A stretch of DNA of 64,000 bases from Wukongibacter sp050859025 (GCF_050859025.1 NZ_CP138200.1:3224001-3288000), one strand, 5' to 3'; counted from the first letter of the stretch, positions 24,751 to 34,347 are shown. Notes: generated from the sequence alone by a model not told the origin. Numbers and translations are program-made.

Positions 24751-25458
24751 TTAATCAAGGGGATTCAATATGTCCGTTACAGTTCCAACCTTTATATTCT
24801 TATTATTTATAGATTGAATCAAGTACTCTAATGCTTTTACCGTTTCTTTTTTGGGATGCATTAAAACAATTGAGCCTTTTAATGGCTTCTTCATTACCCT
24901 TTCTATTATTTTATTATATGTAGAATCATTTCTCCAATCAATTGTATCTACATTCCAGAGAATCGTCTTATATCCTAACTCTTCTGCAATTTTTAATGTA
25001 TCTTCATTATAATCACCAGATGGAGGTGCAAAATATACCATATCTATTCCTAATATATCTTTAACTATATTATGAGTCTTTTCAATTTCCGTTCTATTAC
25101 CTTCCAACCCTATTTTACTATGCATCCTATGACCGTATCCATGATTTCCTATTTCATGGCCCCTATCGTGAATCATTTTAAGTACTTCTGGATTATTCTT
25201 AGCCCATCGCCCCGTAACAAAAAAGGTTATTTTTACATCGTATTTTTGGAATATATCAAGAATAGGCGGAATAAGCTCCGTCCCCCAATCAACATTACAG
25301 GTAAATGCTATATAGCTTTTATTATTACCATTTCGAATAGGCTCAATTTTATTACTTTTAAAAACAGATAATACAGTATCATTGTACATAAAAAAAGAAA
25401 AGACTAGAATAACTAGTAAAATGACAGGTATAACAAAGGTTTTAACAGTTCTTGTCAT
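24751..25458 (-). CDS. ylxY: Polysaccharide deacetylase, sporulation-associated (YlxY/PdaB type)
   Basis: Exported NodB-domain protein. A signal anchor (about 7-25, VIPVILLVILVFSFFMY) precedes the domain. Family motifs: IAFTCNVDWGTELIPPIL, where DWG stands where many have DD; TFFVTGRWAKNNPEVL; GHEIGNHGYGHRMH with the metal-site His residues; FAPPSGDYNE; and LMHPK near the end. The first Asp pattern is as in YlxY/PdaB relatives, so activity is uncertain. It lies beside pnp as in B. subtilis. Confidence 0.88.
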   Translation of the reverse strand: MTRTVKTFVIPVILLVILVFSFFMYNDTVLSVFKSNKIEPIRNGNNKSYIAFTCNVDWGTELIPPILDIFQKYDVKITFFVTGRWAKNNPEVLKMIHDRGHEIGNHGYGHRMHSKIGLEGNRTEIEKTHNIVKDILGIDMVYFAPPSGDYNEDTLKIAEELGYKTILWNVDTIDWRNDSTYNKIIERVMKKPLKGSIVLMHPKKETVKALEYLIQSINNKNIKVGTVTDILNPLD

Positions 25459-25595
25459 AGATATCCCTCCCTTATGTAATCTTATGAAAGGAAAGGTAAA
25501 TATATGCTTAATCCAAATCCGGGTAAAATAGAAAAAACTAATAGAGTATGCTTCATCTATGATTCTAATCCGATTTTTTTAATAATAGTGTAAAA

Positions 25596-25626
25596 TAAAA
25601 AAAACATAAACCTTTTTGGGTTTATG
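25596..25626 (-). terminator. pnp terminator
   Basis: CATAAACC and GGTTTATG pair around five T residues, overlapping the end of pnp, then eight T residues follow on the minus strand. Confidence 0.85.
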
Positions 25627-27724
25627 CTTTCTTATTCTTTTCTTCATTTGCTGCTAGAGCTGCTTTTCTAGATAGGTTTATTCTACCTTGCTTATCTATT
25701 TCAACAACTTTTACAACTATCTCGTCTCCAACCTTAAATAAGTCTTCAACCTTTGCTATACGCTCTTTAGCCACTTGAGAAATGTGTACTAGTCCTTCTT
25801 TCCCCGGTAGCACTTCTACAAATGCACCAAAGTTAGTTATTCTTACAATTTTTCCAACATAAATTTCTCCTACAGCTACTTCTTTAACTATTTCTTCAAT
25901 AATTTTTACTGCTTTATCGCCCTGCTCCATATTGTTAGCAGTAATAAATACTGAACCATCATCTTCAATATCAATTTTCACATCTGTTTCAGCAATAATC
26001 TTGTTGATTGTTTTTCCACCTGGTCCTATAATATCACGTATTTTCTCAGGATCAACCTTTGTTTTTATTACTCGTGGTGCATATTTAGACATCTCATTGC
26101 GAGGAGCAGATATTACTGAATTCATTTTGTCAAGAATATATAACCTTCCAAGCCTTGCTTGTTCTAAAGCTCTCTCAAGAGTTTCTTTATCTAATCCATG
26201 TATCTTGATATCCATTTGGATTGCGGTTATACCTTCAGACGTTCCAGCTACCTTAAAGTCCATATCTCCTAAGAAGTCTTCCATACCTTGAATATCACTT
26301 AGTATTGCTACCTTATCATCATTTTTAATTAAACCCATAGCTATACCTGCTACAGGAGCCTTTATAGGTACGCCAGCATCTAAAAGAGATAATGTACTAC
26401 CACAAACACTAGCCTGTGATGAACTACCATTTGAGCTAAGTACTTCAGAAACTAATCTTATTGCATATGGAAAATCTTCTTCTGAAGGAATTACTGGCTC
26501 AAGTGCTCTTTCAGCTAAGGCGCCATGACCAATTTCTCTTCTACCTGGTCCTCTAAGGAACCTAGTTTCTCCAACACTATATGGAGGGAAATTGTAATGA
26601 TGCATGTATCTTTTTGATTCTTCAAGACCTAGTCCATCTAAAACTTGAGCATCGCCAAGGGCTCCTAGAGTTGCAATAGTAAGTACCTGAGTCTGTCCTC
26701 TTGTGAACAATCCTGAACCATGAGTTCTTGGCAATAAACCTACTTCAGAGCTAATAGGTCTAATTTCCTCAGTTTTTCTATTATCAGGTCTTATTCCTTC
26801 ATGGGTAATCATTTCTCTTACAAGTTCTTTAATCATTCCATCTAAAGAAGCTCGTATATCCTTCTCATTTTCAGGATACTCTTCTATAAACTTATCCATC
26901 ACTTCTTCTTTAATTTGTTCTATATTTTCATTACGCTCTTGCTTATCCTTTGTCCTGATGGCGTCCTTCATTTTTGCCATTGCATATTCTCTAACTGATG
27001 TATCTACAGCTTCGTCTACTTTATATAATTCTACTTCTTGCTTTTCTAAGCCAATTTCATCAGCTATTTTTTCAATAAACTCTACAATTTTCTTTATTTG
27101 CTCGTGTGCAAACATTATACCCTCAAGCATAACACTTTCAGGAATTATATTAGCACTAGCCTCAACCATCATAATAGCATCTTTTGTTCCAGAAATAACA
27201 AGATTCATTTCTGTTATGCCTCTTTGCTCAGTTGTTGGATTCACAACAAACTCACCATCTATCAAACCAACTATTACAGACCCTGTTGGCCCATGAAAAG
27301 GTATGTCAGAAATAGATAGAGCTATAGAAGAACCTATCATTGCTACAACATCTGGTGAACAATCCTGCTCAACTGATAGTACCGTAGCTATAACTTGTAC
27401 GTCATTTCTGTATCCCTTAGGGAATAGTGGACGTATAGGTCTATCTATCAATCTTGAAGTTAGAACAGCCTTTTCAGAAGGTCTGCCTTCTCTTTTTATA
27501 AATCCACCAGGAATTTTACCTACCGAGTATTGTTTTTCTTCAAAATCAACACTTAGTGGAAAGAAATCAATACCTTCTCTTGGTTTAGCAGATGACGTTG
27601 CAGTAACTAGCACAACAGTCTCACCATAGCTAACAAGTACAGAACCATTTGCTTGTTCTGCCACTTTCCCAATTTCGGCTTTAAGTGTTCTACCAGCAAG
27701 TTCCATTTCAAAAACTTTAACCAT
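25622..27724 (-). CDS. pnp: Polyribonucleotide nucleotidyltransferase
   Basis: Phosphorolytic 3'-to-5' exoribonuclease of the degradosome. Two RNase PH domains (about 1-230 and 310-545), then a KH domain with IIGPGGKTINKI (about 565) and an S1 domain (VGEIYVGKIVRITNFGAFVE, from about 620). The catalytic-side Asp residues are in LGDMDFKVAGTSEGITA. The 700-residue length is standard. A TATACCTCC ribosome site (reverse) precedes the ATG. It follows rpsO, as in most bacteria. Confidence 0.97.
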   Translation of the reverse strand: MVKVFEMELAGRTLKAEIGKVAEQANGSVLVSYGETVVLVTATSSAKPREGIDFFPLSVDFEEKQYSVGKIPGGFIKREGRPSEKAVLTSRLIDRPIRPLFPKGYRNDVQVIATVLSVEQDCSPDVVAMIGSSIALSISDIPFHGPTGSVIVGLIDGEFVVNPTTEQRGITEMNLVISGTKDAIMMVEASANIIPESVMLEGIMFAHEQIKKIVEFIEKIADEIGLEKQEVELYKVDEAVDTSVREYAMAKMKDAIRTKDKQERNENIEQIKEEVMDKFIEEYPENEKDIRASLDGMIKELVREMITHEGIRPDNRKTEEIRPISSEVGLLPRTHGSGLFTRGQTQVLTIATLGALGDAQVLDGLGLEESKRYMHHYNFPPYSVGETRFLRGPGRREIGHGALAERALEPVIPSEEDFPYAIRLVSEVLSSNGSSSQASVCGSTLSLLDAGVPIKAPVAGIAMGLIKNDDKVAILSDIQGMEDFLGDMDFKVAGTSEGITAIQMDIKIHGLDKETLERALEQARLGRLYILDKMNSVISAPRNEMSKYAPRVIKTKVDPEKIRDIIGPGGKTINKIIAETDVKIDIEDDGSVFITANNMEQGDKAVKIIEEIVKEVAVGEIYVGKIVRITNFGAFVEVLPGKEGLVHISQVAKERIAKVEDLFKVGDEIVVKVVEIDKQGRINLSRKAALAANEEKNKKA

Positions 27725-27836
27725 TGTATACCTCCTTACAAAATATATAATTTAAATGTATACTAATTTATTTCTCTATTAAAATATTATTTCCTACTAT
27801 GTAATAAAAAAAACTAAAATATAATATCCCTTATCA

Positions 27837-27933
27837 ATAGAAATTACGATAAATCTATATTTCGACTTTCTCAATAGTTAGTATTTCAAGGTTATTTAGA
27901 AAATCAAAATATAGATTTATAATCATATTCTAT
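27837..27933. repeat. Inverted-repeat element between rpsO and pnp
   Basis: GATAAATCTATATTT (27848-27862) is matched by its complement at 27907-27924, with outer ends ATAGAA and TTCTAT. Size (97 bp) and ends resemble R1 copies, though the centre differs. Confidence 0.5.
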
Positions 27934-27971
27934 CTCTCTGGGGAATTTTTCCTTAAAATAATAAAATAATA

Positions 27972-27992
27972 GAGCGGGTTAGGTTCCCGCTC
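27972..27992 (-). terminator. rpsO terminator
   Basis: GAGCGGG and CCCGCTC form a GC-rich stem directly after the rpsO stop, with TATTATTTTATT after it on the minus strand. Confidence 0.7.
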
Positions 27993-27997
27993 AAAAA

Positions 27998-28264
27998 CTA
28001 TTTTCTTAATCCAAGTTTAGCTATTAAATCTCTGTATCTCTCGATATCCTTATTTTTAAGATAGTTTAGTAAGTTTCTTCTTTTACCAACCATCTTTAAT
28101 AGACCTCTACGTGAATGATGATCCTTCTTATGAGTTTTTAAATGCTCATTTAAATCATTAATTCTAAAAGTAAGTAATGATATTTGAACCTCAGGTGAAC
28201 CAGTATCTGATTCATGTACCTTGTGCTCAGCAATAATCTTATCCTTGATCTCTTTAGTTAACAT
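27998..28264 (-). CDS. rpsO: 30S ribosomal protein S15
   Basis: Primary 16S rRNA-binding protein of the small-subunit platform. Typical core: HESDTGSPEVQISLLTFRIN, LKTHKKDHHSRRGLLKMVGKRR, YLKNKDIERYRDLIAKLGLRK. I place the start at the ATG at 28264 (MLTKEIK), giving 88 residues; the GTG nine bases earlier is part of the AAGGAGGTG ribosome site. It has its own promoter and leader. Confidence 0.97.
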   Translation of the reverse strand: MLTKEIKDKIIAEHKVHESDTGSPEVQISLLTFRINDLNEHLKTHKKDHHSRRGLLKMVGKRRNLLNYLKNKDIERYRDLIAKLGLRK

Positions 28265-28345
28265 TAGCTTCACCTCCTTCTTATTATCCCCTTATGCCTA
28301 GAAAACGTCGGTGATTCGATAATCTAAGCGAAAGGTTTCTACGCT
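28265..28345 (-). promoter_or_regulatory. rpsO leader, possible S15 autoregulatory site
   Basis: About 80 bases lie between the inferred start point and the ATG. GCGTAGAAACCTTTCGC and a TTATC...GATAA pairing that reaches to within a few bases of the ribosome site could form a structure. Many rpsO leaders bind S15, but I cannot match this one to a defined class. Confidence 0.35.
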
Positions 28346-28350
28346 ATGCA

Positions 28351-28379
28351 ATTTTAACATAAAAATTTAGGATTGTAAA
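28351..28379 (-). promoter_or_regulatory. SigA-type promoter for rpsO
   Basis: On the minus strand TTTACA (28374-28379), 17 bases and TAAAAT (28351-28356). Start point near 28345. Confidence 0.65.
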
Positions 28380-28399
28380 TATATATCTGAAAAATAAAC

Positions 28400-28564
28400 C
28401 TAGATTATTTATAGAAAATTTGAAAAAGTACAAGTATATGTAATACGATAAAAATCTTACATTCTGAAGATTCAGCAGTCAATCCTTTTGGAGCTGTGAA
28501 ATCTTTAAAATGTAATGGACTTTTTGTAACTTATATGCTTTTGAATTTTCTGTTACTAATCTAG
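28400..28564. repeat. R3 family inverted-repeat element, copy 2
   Basis: The ends CTAGATTATTTATAGAAAAT and ..ATTTTCTGTTACTAATCTAG are imperfect complements, 165 bp apart. It lies between ribF and rpsO, upstream of the rpsO promoter. Confidence 0.6.
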
Positions 28565-28571
28565 ATTAATT

Positions 28572-29507
28572 TTAAAGCTCAAAAGTTTTGAAATATTCTT
28601 TACTGTATGTTACATCTTTATCGATTTGAGCGTATAAATCATCAATAGTATTGAATTTAATCTCACCTCTTATTCTATGAAGAAAATGAACTTCTACTTC
28701 TTCACCATAGATATTTTCATTAAATTCAAAGATATATGTTTCTATGTTATAATTTTTTTGGTTAAAGGTAGGATTAAAGCCTACATTCGTTATACTATTA
28801 TGTATTTTATTGTGTACTTTTGTTTTAGAAACATATATACCTGACTTTGGTAAGCTCATATTAAAGTCTATTGCTATATTGGCAGTAGGAAACCCCTTCT
28901 TTGAACCAAATTGCTTTCCCTTTATAACTTTACCAATTATTGAATAATTTCTTCCTAAAAACCTATTAGCCTGTTCTATTAATCCTTGAGATAAAAAATG
29001 TCTAATAGCTGTACTGCTGATAATTTTATCTTCTAGCTTAACTGGAGGTACTACTGTTAAATTAAAGGAATATAGCTTTGAGAATTGCTCCAATAAAATA
29101 ATATCTCCTTCAGCTTTTTTCCCAAATCGACAATCTTCCCCCACAGTCATAGAATACATATTTAATTTTTCTAATAAAATTTTTTCAACAAAGTCCTTTG
29201 CACTAATATTTCTTTGAAAATCATCAAAATCAACCATAAATAAAAAGTCAATACCCAATTGCTTAAAAAGGTTTATCTTTTGCTTTTTGTTTATAATTAT
29301 TTTAGGTGGATCTTCTATATTGAGCACTCCTCTTGGATGATTGGAAAAGGTGTATATAACACTCTTAAGATTCTTTTTACGACAATTCTCTACCAGAGCA
29401 TTAATTAGTGTTAGATGACCCTGATGTATCCCATCAAATGACCCAAGAGAAACTCCAGTCATATATGATAGTCTATCTATTTCTGATAATGAATTTATTA
29501 CTTCCAT
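28572..29507 (-). CDS. ribF: Bifunctional riboflavin kinase / FAD synthetase
   Basis: Makes FMN from riboflavin, then FAD. The N-terminal nucleotidyltransferase domain has SLGSFDGIHQGHLTLI (GxFDGxHxGH, about 21-36) and ISSTAIRHFL; the C-terminal kinase domain has GFPTANI (about 205). Length 311 is normal. AAGGAGAAG precedes the ATG. It follows truB closely (19 bp), the usual truB-ribF pair. Confidence 0.95.
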   Translation of the reverse strand: MEVINSLSEIDRLSYMTGVSLGSFDGIHQGHLTLINALVENCRKKNLKSVIYTFSNHPRGVLNIEDPPKIIINKKQKINLFKQLGIDFLFMVDFDDFQRNISAKDFVEKILLEKLNMYSMTVGEDCRFGKKAEGDIILLEQFSKLYSFNLTVVPPVKLEDKIISSTAIRHFLSQGLIEQANRFLGRNYSIIGKVIKGKQFGSKKGFPTANIAIDFNMSLPKSGIYVSKTKVHNKIHNSITNVGFNPTFNQKNYNIETYIFEFNENIYGEEVEVHFLHRIRGEIKFNTIDDLYAQIDKDVTYSKEYFKTFEL

Positions 29508-29526
29508 AGAGCTTCTCCTTACTAGT

Positions 29527-30423
29527 TTAAGAGAATAATTTTTTCATTTTTATAAATGATTTACCTTCTTCACTATGATATATTCCTAAGGCAATAAATT
29601 TATTTTCTACATAAAGTCTTACTATATCCTTATTTAAAGTATCATCACATAGATCAAACCCATTTTCTCTTAGGCTAACACCATTAAGTATAAACTTTAA
29701 GGCAAATGGCTTAACATTAACACGAGGCATAAATTGAAGTGGATAATCTATGTCATGAATATATTCCTCTTCAATTCTATCTAAATCAGCTTCATTTAAC
29801 TCTTCAAGGGTTATGGAGTCTTTTAGTTTGAAAACTCCGCTCTCAAGCCTTGCAAGAAAGGACATATGGGCTCCTAAACCAAGCACCTGTCCTATATCAT
29901 GGCATAAGGTTCTAATATACGTTCCCTTAGAACATTTTACATCAAAAAGAACCCTGTTATCAATAATTTTCAAAATATTTAAAGAAAAAATTGTTATCTT
30001 TCTTGCCTCACGCTCTACTTCTTTTCCTTCTCTAGCAAGCTCATATAACTTTTTCCCCTTGTATTTTAAGGCAGAATACATTGGAGGAGTTTGAAGCTGT
30101 TCTCCCCTAAACCTATTAAATACATCTATAATATCATTTTCTATAACCTTTACGTCATTCTCTGATATGATATTCCCCCATCTATCTTGCGTATCTGTAG
30201 CTTGTCCTAGAGTAAGCTCCGCTCTATAGACCTTTGTATCATTTTGAAGATACTCAATTATCTTTGTAGCCTTTCCTATGCATACAGGCAATACCCCTAC
30301 AGCCATAGGATCTAATGTTCCTGTATGACCAACTTTTTTCATGTTTATCTTTCTTCTCACTACAGAAACAACATCGTGGGATGTCATATTTGGCGGTTTA
30401 AGAATATTTAATATACCTTTCAT
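29527..30423 (-). CDS. truB: tRNA pseudouridine(55) synthase
   Basis: Converts U55 in the T-loop of tRNAs to pseudouridine. The catalytic Asp is in GHTGTLDPMAVGVLPV (about 32-47), with KATKIIEYL and YRAELTLGQATDTQD after it. I place the start at the ATG at 30423 (MKGILNILKPPNMTS), six bases past AGGTGA; the frame from 30468 adds 15 residues without a ribosome site. Length 298 is normal. Confidence 0.95.
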   Translation of the reverse strand: MKGILNILKPPNMTSHDVVSVVRRKINMKKVGHTGTLDPMAVGVLPVCIGKATKIIEYLQNDTKVYRAELTLGQATDTQDRWGNIISENDVKVIENDIIDVFNRFRGEQLQTPPMYSALKYKGKKLYELAREGKEVEREARKITIFSLNILKIIDNRVLFDVKCSKGTYIRTLCHDIGQVLGLGAHMSFLARLESGVFKLKDSITLEELNEADLDRIEEEYIHDIDYPLQFMPRVNVKPFALKFILNGVSLRENGFDLCDDTLNKDIVRLYVENKFIALGIYHSEEGKSFIKMKKLFS

Positions 30424-30477
30424 ATCTTCACCTATATCTATATATAATGTATTATTATTGGAATACAATTCTATATA

Positions 30478-31446
30478 CTAAAGTTTATTTTCAAATTTTT
30501 CTACTATAATTTTTTTTGCATTTTCAATAGTATTGAATATAGTACAGCCAGAAGCCTTTTTATGTCCACCACCATTAAATTCCATTGCAATACGACTTAC
30601 ATCAAAATCATACTTAGATCTAAACCCAACTTTTATTTCATTAGGTGAAAGTTCCTTAAGAAGTATAGCAACTTCTACACCTTCAATATCTCGTCCATAT
30701 TCAATAATACCATCGGATTCTGATGGATGAGAATTGCTTTTCTCGAACATTTGTAAAGGCACAGACATAATAGACAATTTACCATCATAAAAAACTTCCA
30801 TTGAGTCTAATGCATCGGCTAAAAGTCTTATCTTATTAACTGGTTTATTTTGATAAAGCTCAGTCACTATACGTGTCGCATCTATTCCTGACTCTAATAA
30901 ATCAGCAGCTATCCTAAAGGTCTCTGGAGAAGTATTACTATACTTAAAACTGCCGGTATCCGTTATTAAAGAGACATATAGTGGTTCTGCTATATCATTT
31001 TCTATCTCAATGTTTAGTTCTTTAATAATCTTATATATAATTTCACCACAAGAAGAAACATCTGGATCAACTATATTATATTTGCCATAGTAAGTACTAG
31101 TGCTATGGTGATCTATATTCAATATATCTTCGCTTAAATCCAAGAGTTTACCTCTATCCCCTAATCTTTCTGGATCGCTAGTGTCGATAGTTATAATTAA
31201 ATCTGGCTTAATACCCAAACTCATAAAAAGCTTAGTAGACATAATATTATTATGTTCTGTTAAAAATTTTAAATTTGATGGTATCTCATCATTAAGAATT
31301 ATTGATACATCTTTATTAAGTAAAGAAAGAGCCCTTTTTAATGCTATTGACGATCCAAGTGTATCACCATCGGGAAGTATGTGGGGAAGAATAATTATTT
31401 TATTTCTTCCCCTAATAATATTAGATATGTCTATATTAATCATCAT
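30478..31446 (-). CDS. nrnA: DHH-family nanoRNase / pAp phosphatase
   Basis: Degrades short oligoribonucleotides and 3'-phosphoadenosine 5'-phosphate. DHH domain: PHILPDGDTLGSSIAL (about 21-36) and the name motif in NIDHHSTST; C-terminal DHHA1 domain with GGGHKKASG (about 298). Length 322 is typical. Its start overlaps the end of rbfA, so the two are coupled. In Bacillus nrnA lies elsewhere; in many clostridia it sits between rbfA and truB. Confidence 0.92.
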   Translation of the reverse strand: MMINIDISNIIRGRNKIIILPHILPDGDTLGSSIALKRALSLLNKDVSIILNDEIPSNLKFLTEHNNIMSTKLFMSLGIKPDLIITIDTSDPERLGDRGKLLDLSEDILNIDHHSTSTYYGKYNIVDPDVSSCGEIIYKIIKELNIEIENDIAEPLYVSLITDTGSFKYSNTSPETFRIAADLLESGIDATRIVTELYQNKPVNKIRLLADALDSMEVFYDGKLSIMSVPLQMFEKSNSHPSESDGIIEYGRDIEGVEVAILLKELSPNEIKVGFRSKYDFDVSRIAMEFNGGGHKKASGCTIFNTIENAKKIIVEKFENKL

Positions 31447-31816
31447 CTTCCACTTCCTGCTGTAAGTGTAAGTCTTTATTTACCTTCTCAATAAGATCAT
31501 TCATATACATTCCTTGCTTTATTGAGTTATCAGGCTTAAATATTGGCTCCGGAGTGTATCTTAGATTTAATTGCTTCCCTAACTCTTTTCTAATGAAACC
31601 CTTCGCCTTATTCAGAGCTTCTATGGTATCGACGTTATCATCTTGGTTATCAAAGGTACTAACATATATATTAGTATATCTAAGATCCCTAGTAGTTTCT
31701 ACGTGAGTAATACTTAACAATTTTGAAATCCTAGGGTCCTTTAATTCATTCCTAATAATACTACTTACAATTTTTTTGATCTCTTCAGAAATTCTATTTG
31801 ATCTGGAGTAGCGCAT
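31436..31816 (-). CDS. rbfA: Ribosome-binding factor A
   Basis: Small KH-fold factor for late 30S subunit maturation at the 16S rRNA 5' end. Typical pattern: SNRISEEIKKIVSSIIRNEL, DPRISKLLSITHVETTRDLR, YVSTF, RKELGKQLNLRYTPEPIF. Length 126 is normal. It ends in acidic residues that overlap nrnA. The ylxP gene that separates infB and rbfA in Bacillus is missing; repeat elements fill the space. Confidence 0.95.
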   Translation of the reverse strand: MRYSRSNRISEEIKKIVSSIIRNELKDPRISKLLSITHVETTRDLRYTNIYVSTFDNQDDNVDTIEALNKAKGFIRKELGKQLNLRYTPEPIFKPDNSIKQGMYMNDLIEKVNKDLHLQQEVEDDD

Positions 31817-31844
31817 TTTTTCACCATCCTTATTGAAACATTTA

Positions 31845-31949
31845 TATAGGGTTTATATAGTAAAACTTAATTTATACATGTACAAATACTCAGTGTTTCT
31901 GGGAGTTTTGGATATGTATAAATTTAAAGTCTTTACTTAAATCCCTATA
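31845..31949. repeat. R1 family element downstream of infB
   Basis: 105 bp with ends TATAGGG and CCCTATA; arms pair over about 35 bases. Fifty bases of it (31858-31907) reappear almost unchanged, in opposite orientation, at 34213-34262 on the other side of infB. Confidence 0.7.
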
Positions 31950-32019
31950 GAGAGTTCCAAGTAAATCTTAATTTATACGAGTCCAAAACTCTTAGAAACT
32001 TTGCTATATGAACTCTATA
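31946..32019. repeat. Second, partial R1 unit abutting the first
   Basis: TATAGAGAGTTCCAAGTAAA.. is the R1 left arm as at 17459; the right arm is degraded. The two units share the TATA junction, like a nested or tandem insertion. Confidence 0.5.
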
Positions 32020-32030
32020 AACATGAAGGT

Positions 32031-34076
32031 TTATGTTCTTGGAATCTCTTCTATTATATATGACTCAATTATGTCTCCTTCTTTAATGTCATTATAATTT
32101 TCAAGTCCTATACCACATTCATAGCCTGAAAGGACTTCTTTTGCATCATCCTTAAACCTCTTTAATGATGAAATCTTACCATCAAGAATAACAATACCAT
32201 CTCTAACAAGTCTAACATTTGAGTTACGGGTAACTTTTCCTTCAAGAACATATGCACCTGCAATGGTTCCAACGTTTGGCACTTTAAAGGTTGCTCTAAC
32301 CTCAATCTTTCCAAGTACAACTTCCTTGAACTCAGGATCTAACATACCCTTCATAGCAGCTTCAACATCTGCTATAGCTTCATATATAATTCTATATGTC
32401 TTAAGATCGATATTTTCTCTTGCAGCTAAGTTTGTAACACTTGAAGAAGGTCTAACATTGAATCCAATAATAATTGCATTAGAAGCAGAAGCTAGTAAAA
32501 TATCTGACTCTGTAATTGTTCCAACAGCACCGTGGATAACATTCACCCTTACTTCTTCATTAGTTATTTTGACCAATGATTGCTTCAGTGCTTCAACAGA
32601 ACCTTGAGCATCAGCCTTAACAATAACATTTAAGTCTTTAACTTTCCCTTGTTGAATTTGTTCAAATAAATCTTCAAGAGATACTTTTTGTGTAGATTTC
32701 AAATTTTTCTCTCTAATTTCTTGTTGACGCTTTTCAGCAATTAGTCTAGCTGTTTTATCATCCTCAACTTTACCAAACCTATCTCCAGCTTCTGGTACAT
32801 CTGAAAGTCCTAGGATTTCAACAGCAGTAGATGGACCTACCTTTTTAACTCTTTTGCCCTTATCATTAAACATAGCTCTTACTCTTCCGTAAGTATGACC
32901 TGCAACTATCGAATCTCCTACACTCAATGTACCTGTTTGAACGATTACTGTTGCAACTGGACCTCTACCCTTATCAACTTCAGCTTCAATTATTGTACCT
33001 ACAGCTGGTCTGTTTGGATTAGCCTTTAATTCTTGCATTTCTGAAACTAAAATAATCATCTCTAGCAATTGGTCAATCCCTTCACCCTTTAGGGCAGAAA
33101 CCGGTACACTAACTATATCCCCACCCCATTCTTCGATGAGGATACCATGCTCAGATAGTTCTTGCTTTACTCTATCAGGATTAGCATTAGGTTTATCTAT
33201 TTTATTTACTGCCACAATTAATGGAACATTAGCAGCTTTAGCATGGTTAATAGCTTCAACAGTTTGTGGCATAACTCCATCATCGGCAGCTACAACCAAA
33301 ATAGCTATATCTGTAATTTGAGCACCTCTAGCACGTAATGTAGTAAATGCCTCATGACCAGGAGTATCTAAAAAAACAATTTTTTGACCATTAACTCTAA
33401 CTTCTGATGCTCCAATATGTTGAGTTATACCACCGGCTTCTCCCGCAGTAACTTCAGTTTCTCTAATCGCATCTAAAAGAGAAGTTTTCCCATGATCAAC
33501 ATGCCCCATTACAGTTACAATTGGTGCACGATGCTTTAAATCCTTTGGATCGTCTTCTATTAAATCAAAAATATCTATTTCTTCTATCTCTGAAGCTTCT
33601 AAAATCGCTGTAAATCCATACTCTTCAGCAATCATTTCAGCTGTTTCATAGTCAATTTCTTGATTAATCGCAGCCATTACTCCAAGACCCATTAGCTTCA
33701 TAATTATTTCATTTGGAGTAGTTCCTATTTTTTCCGCAAAATCCTTTACAACTATTTTCTCTGGAAGCTGAAGTTCATTCTCGTTGGTATTTGTATTTTG
33801 ATTAGTCAAATTATCTTCCTCGCTTTTTTTATCTTTAACTTTTTTCTTTTTGAAATTCTTTTTGTTTTTAGGTGCATCACTTGAAGATAGCTCTGCCGCC
33901 TCTTCCTCTTCTGGAGAATAGTATTCAAGAATAAGAGTGGCCGCTTCGTCTTCTAGAGTACTCATATGATTAACAACTTCAATGTCAAATTCCTTTAATT
34001 TGTTTATGAGATCTTTACTTGATACACCAATTTCCTTTGCTAACTGATAAACCCTAGTTTTTGACACATATTTCAC
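32031..34076 (-). CDS. infB: Translation initiation factor IF-2
   Basis: GTPase that brings initiator fMet-tRNA to the 30S subunit. N-terminal IF2-N domain (VYQLAKEIGVSSKDLINKLK), a short Lys/Glu/Asn-rich linker, a second IF2-N (VVKDFAEKIGTTPNEIIMKL), then the G domain: GHVDHGKTS (about 190), DTPGHEAFT, NKIDKPNANPD. Domains II and C2 follow (VSGYECGIGLENYNDIKEGDIIE). At 681 residues it is a short form with little N-terminal extension. Inverted R1 repeats flank the gene. Confidence 0.96.
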   Translation of the reverse strand: MKYVSKTRVYQLAKEIGVSSKDLINKLKEFDIEVVNHMSTLEDEAATLILEYYSPEEEEAAELSSSDAPKNKKNFKKKKVKDKKSEEDNLTNQNTNTNENELQLPEKIVVKDFAEKIGTTPNEIIMKLMGLGVMAAINQEIDYETAEMIAEEYGFTAILEASEIEEIDIFDLIEDDPKDLKHRAPIVTVMGHVDHGKTSLLDAIRETEVTAGEAGGITQHIGASEVRVNGQKIVFLDTPGHEAFTTLRARGAQITDIAILVVAADDGVMPQTVEAINHAKAANVPLIVAVNKIDKPNANPDRVKQELSEHGILIEEWGGDIVSVPVSALKGEGIDQLLEMIILVSEMQELKANPNRPAVGTIIEAEVDKGRGPVATVIVQTGTLSVGDSIVAGHTYGRVRAMFNDKGKRVKKVGPSTAVEILGLSDVPEAGDRFGKVEDDKTARLIAEKRQQEIREKNLKSTQKVSLEDLFEQIQQGKVKDLNVIVKADAQGSVEALKQSLVKITNEEVRVNVIHGAVGTITESDILLASASNAIIIGFNVRPSSSVTNLAARENIDLKTYRIIYEAIADVEAAMKGMLDPEFKEVVLGKIEVRATFKVPNVGTIAGAYVLEGKVTRNSNVRLVRDGIVILDGKISSLKRFKDDAKEVLSGYECGIGLENYNDIKEGDIIESYIIEEIPRT

Positions 34077-34170
34077 CCCCTAAAATATTGACGGATTAAA
34101 TTTCGTCTTAGGTTGATGTCAAAAGCCCAAATTCTGAGTGGTGTTAACGTGAACTTTTCTCCCAGCCCAT

Positions 34171-34271
34171 CTATAGAGATTCAAGTAAAACTAGTAATTT
34201 ATGCATATCCAGAACTCCCAGAAACACTGAGTATTTGTACATGTATAAATTAAGTTTTACTACCTATATAG
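34171..34271. repeat. R1 family element upstream of infB, inverted relative to 31845
   Basis: About 101 bp starting CTATAGAGATTCAAGTAAAA and ending ..TTTTACTACCTATATAG. Its 34213-34262 part is the near-exact complement of 31858-31907. Confidence 0.7.
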
Positions 34272-34276
34272 ATATA

Positions 34277-34347
34277 CAACATTAACATTTAAAATAAATT
34301 TTGAAGAAAATAATGAACGCTTCTACATCTTGTCTGTGAAATTTATT
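34277..34347. repeat. R2 family hairpin repeat, copy 1
   Basis: A 71-bp unit with a hairpin whose left arm is AATAAATTTTGAAGAAAA and right arm ..TGTCTGTGAAATTTATT. It is closely similar to 42549-42619 in the same orientation. It sits between ylxQ and infB next to an R1 copy. Confidence 0.6.

Noticed and set aside
26958..27629. Long plus-strand frames antisense to pnp
   Set aside because: They arise from codon bias on the opposite strand; no start signals or motifs.
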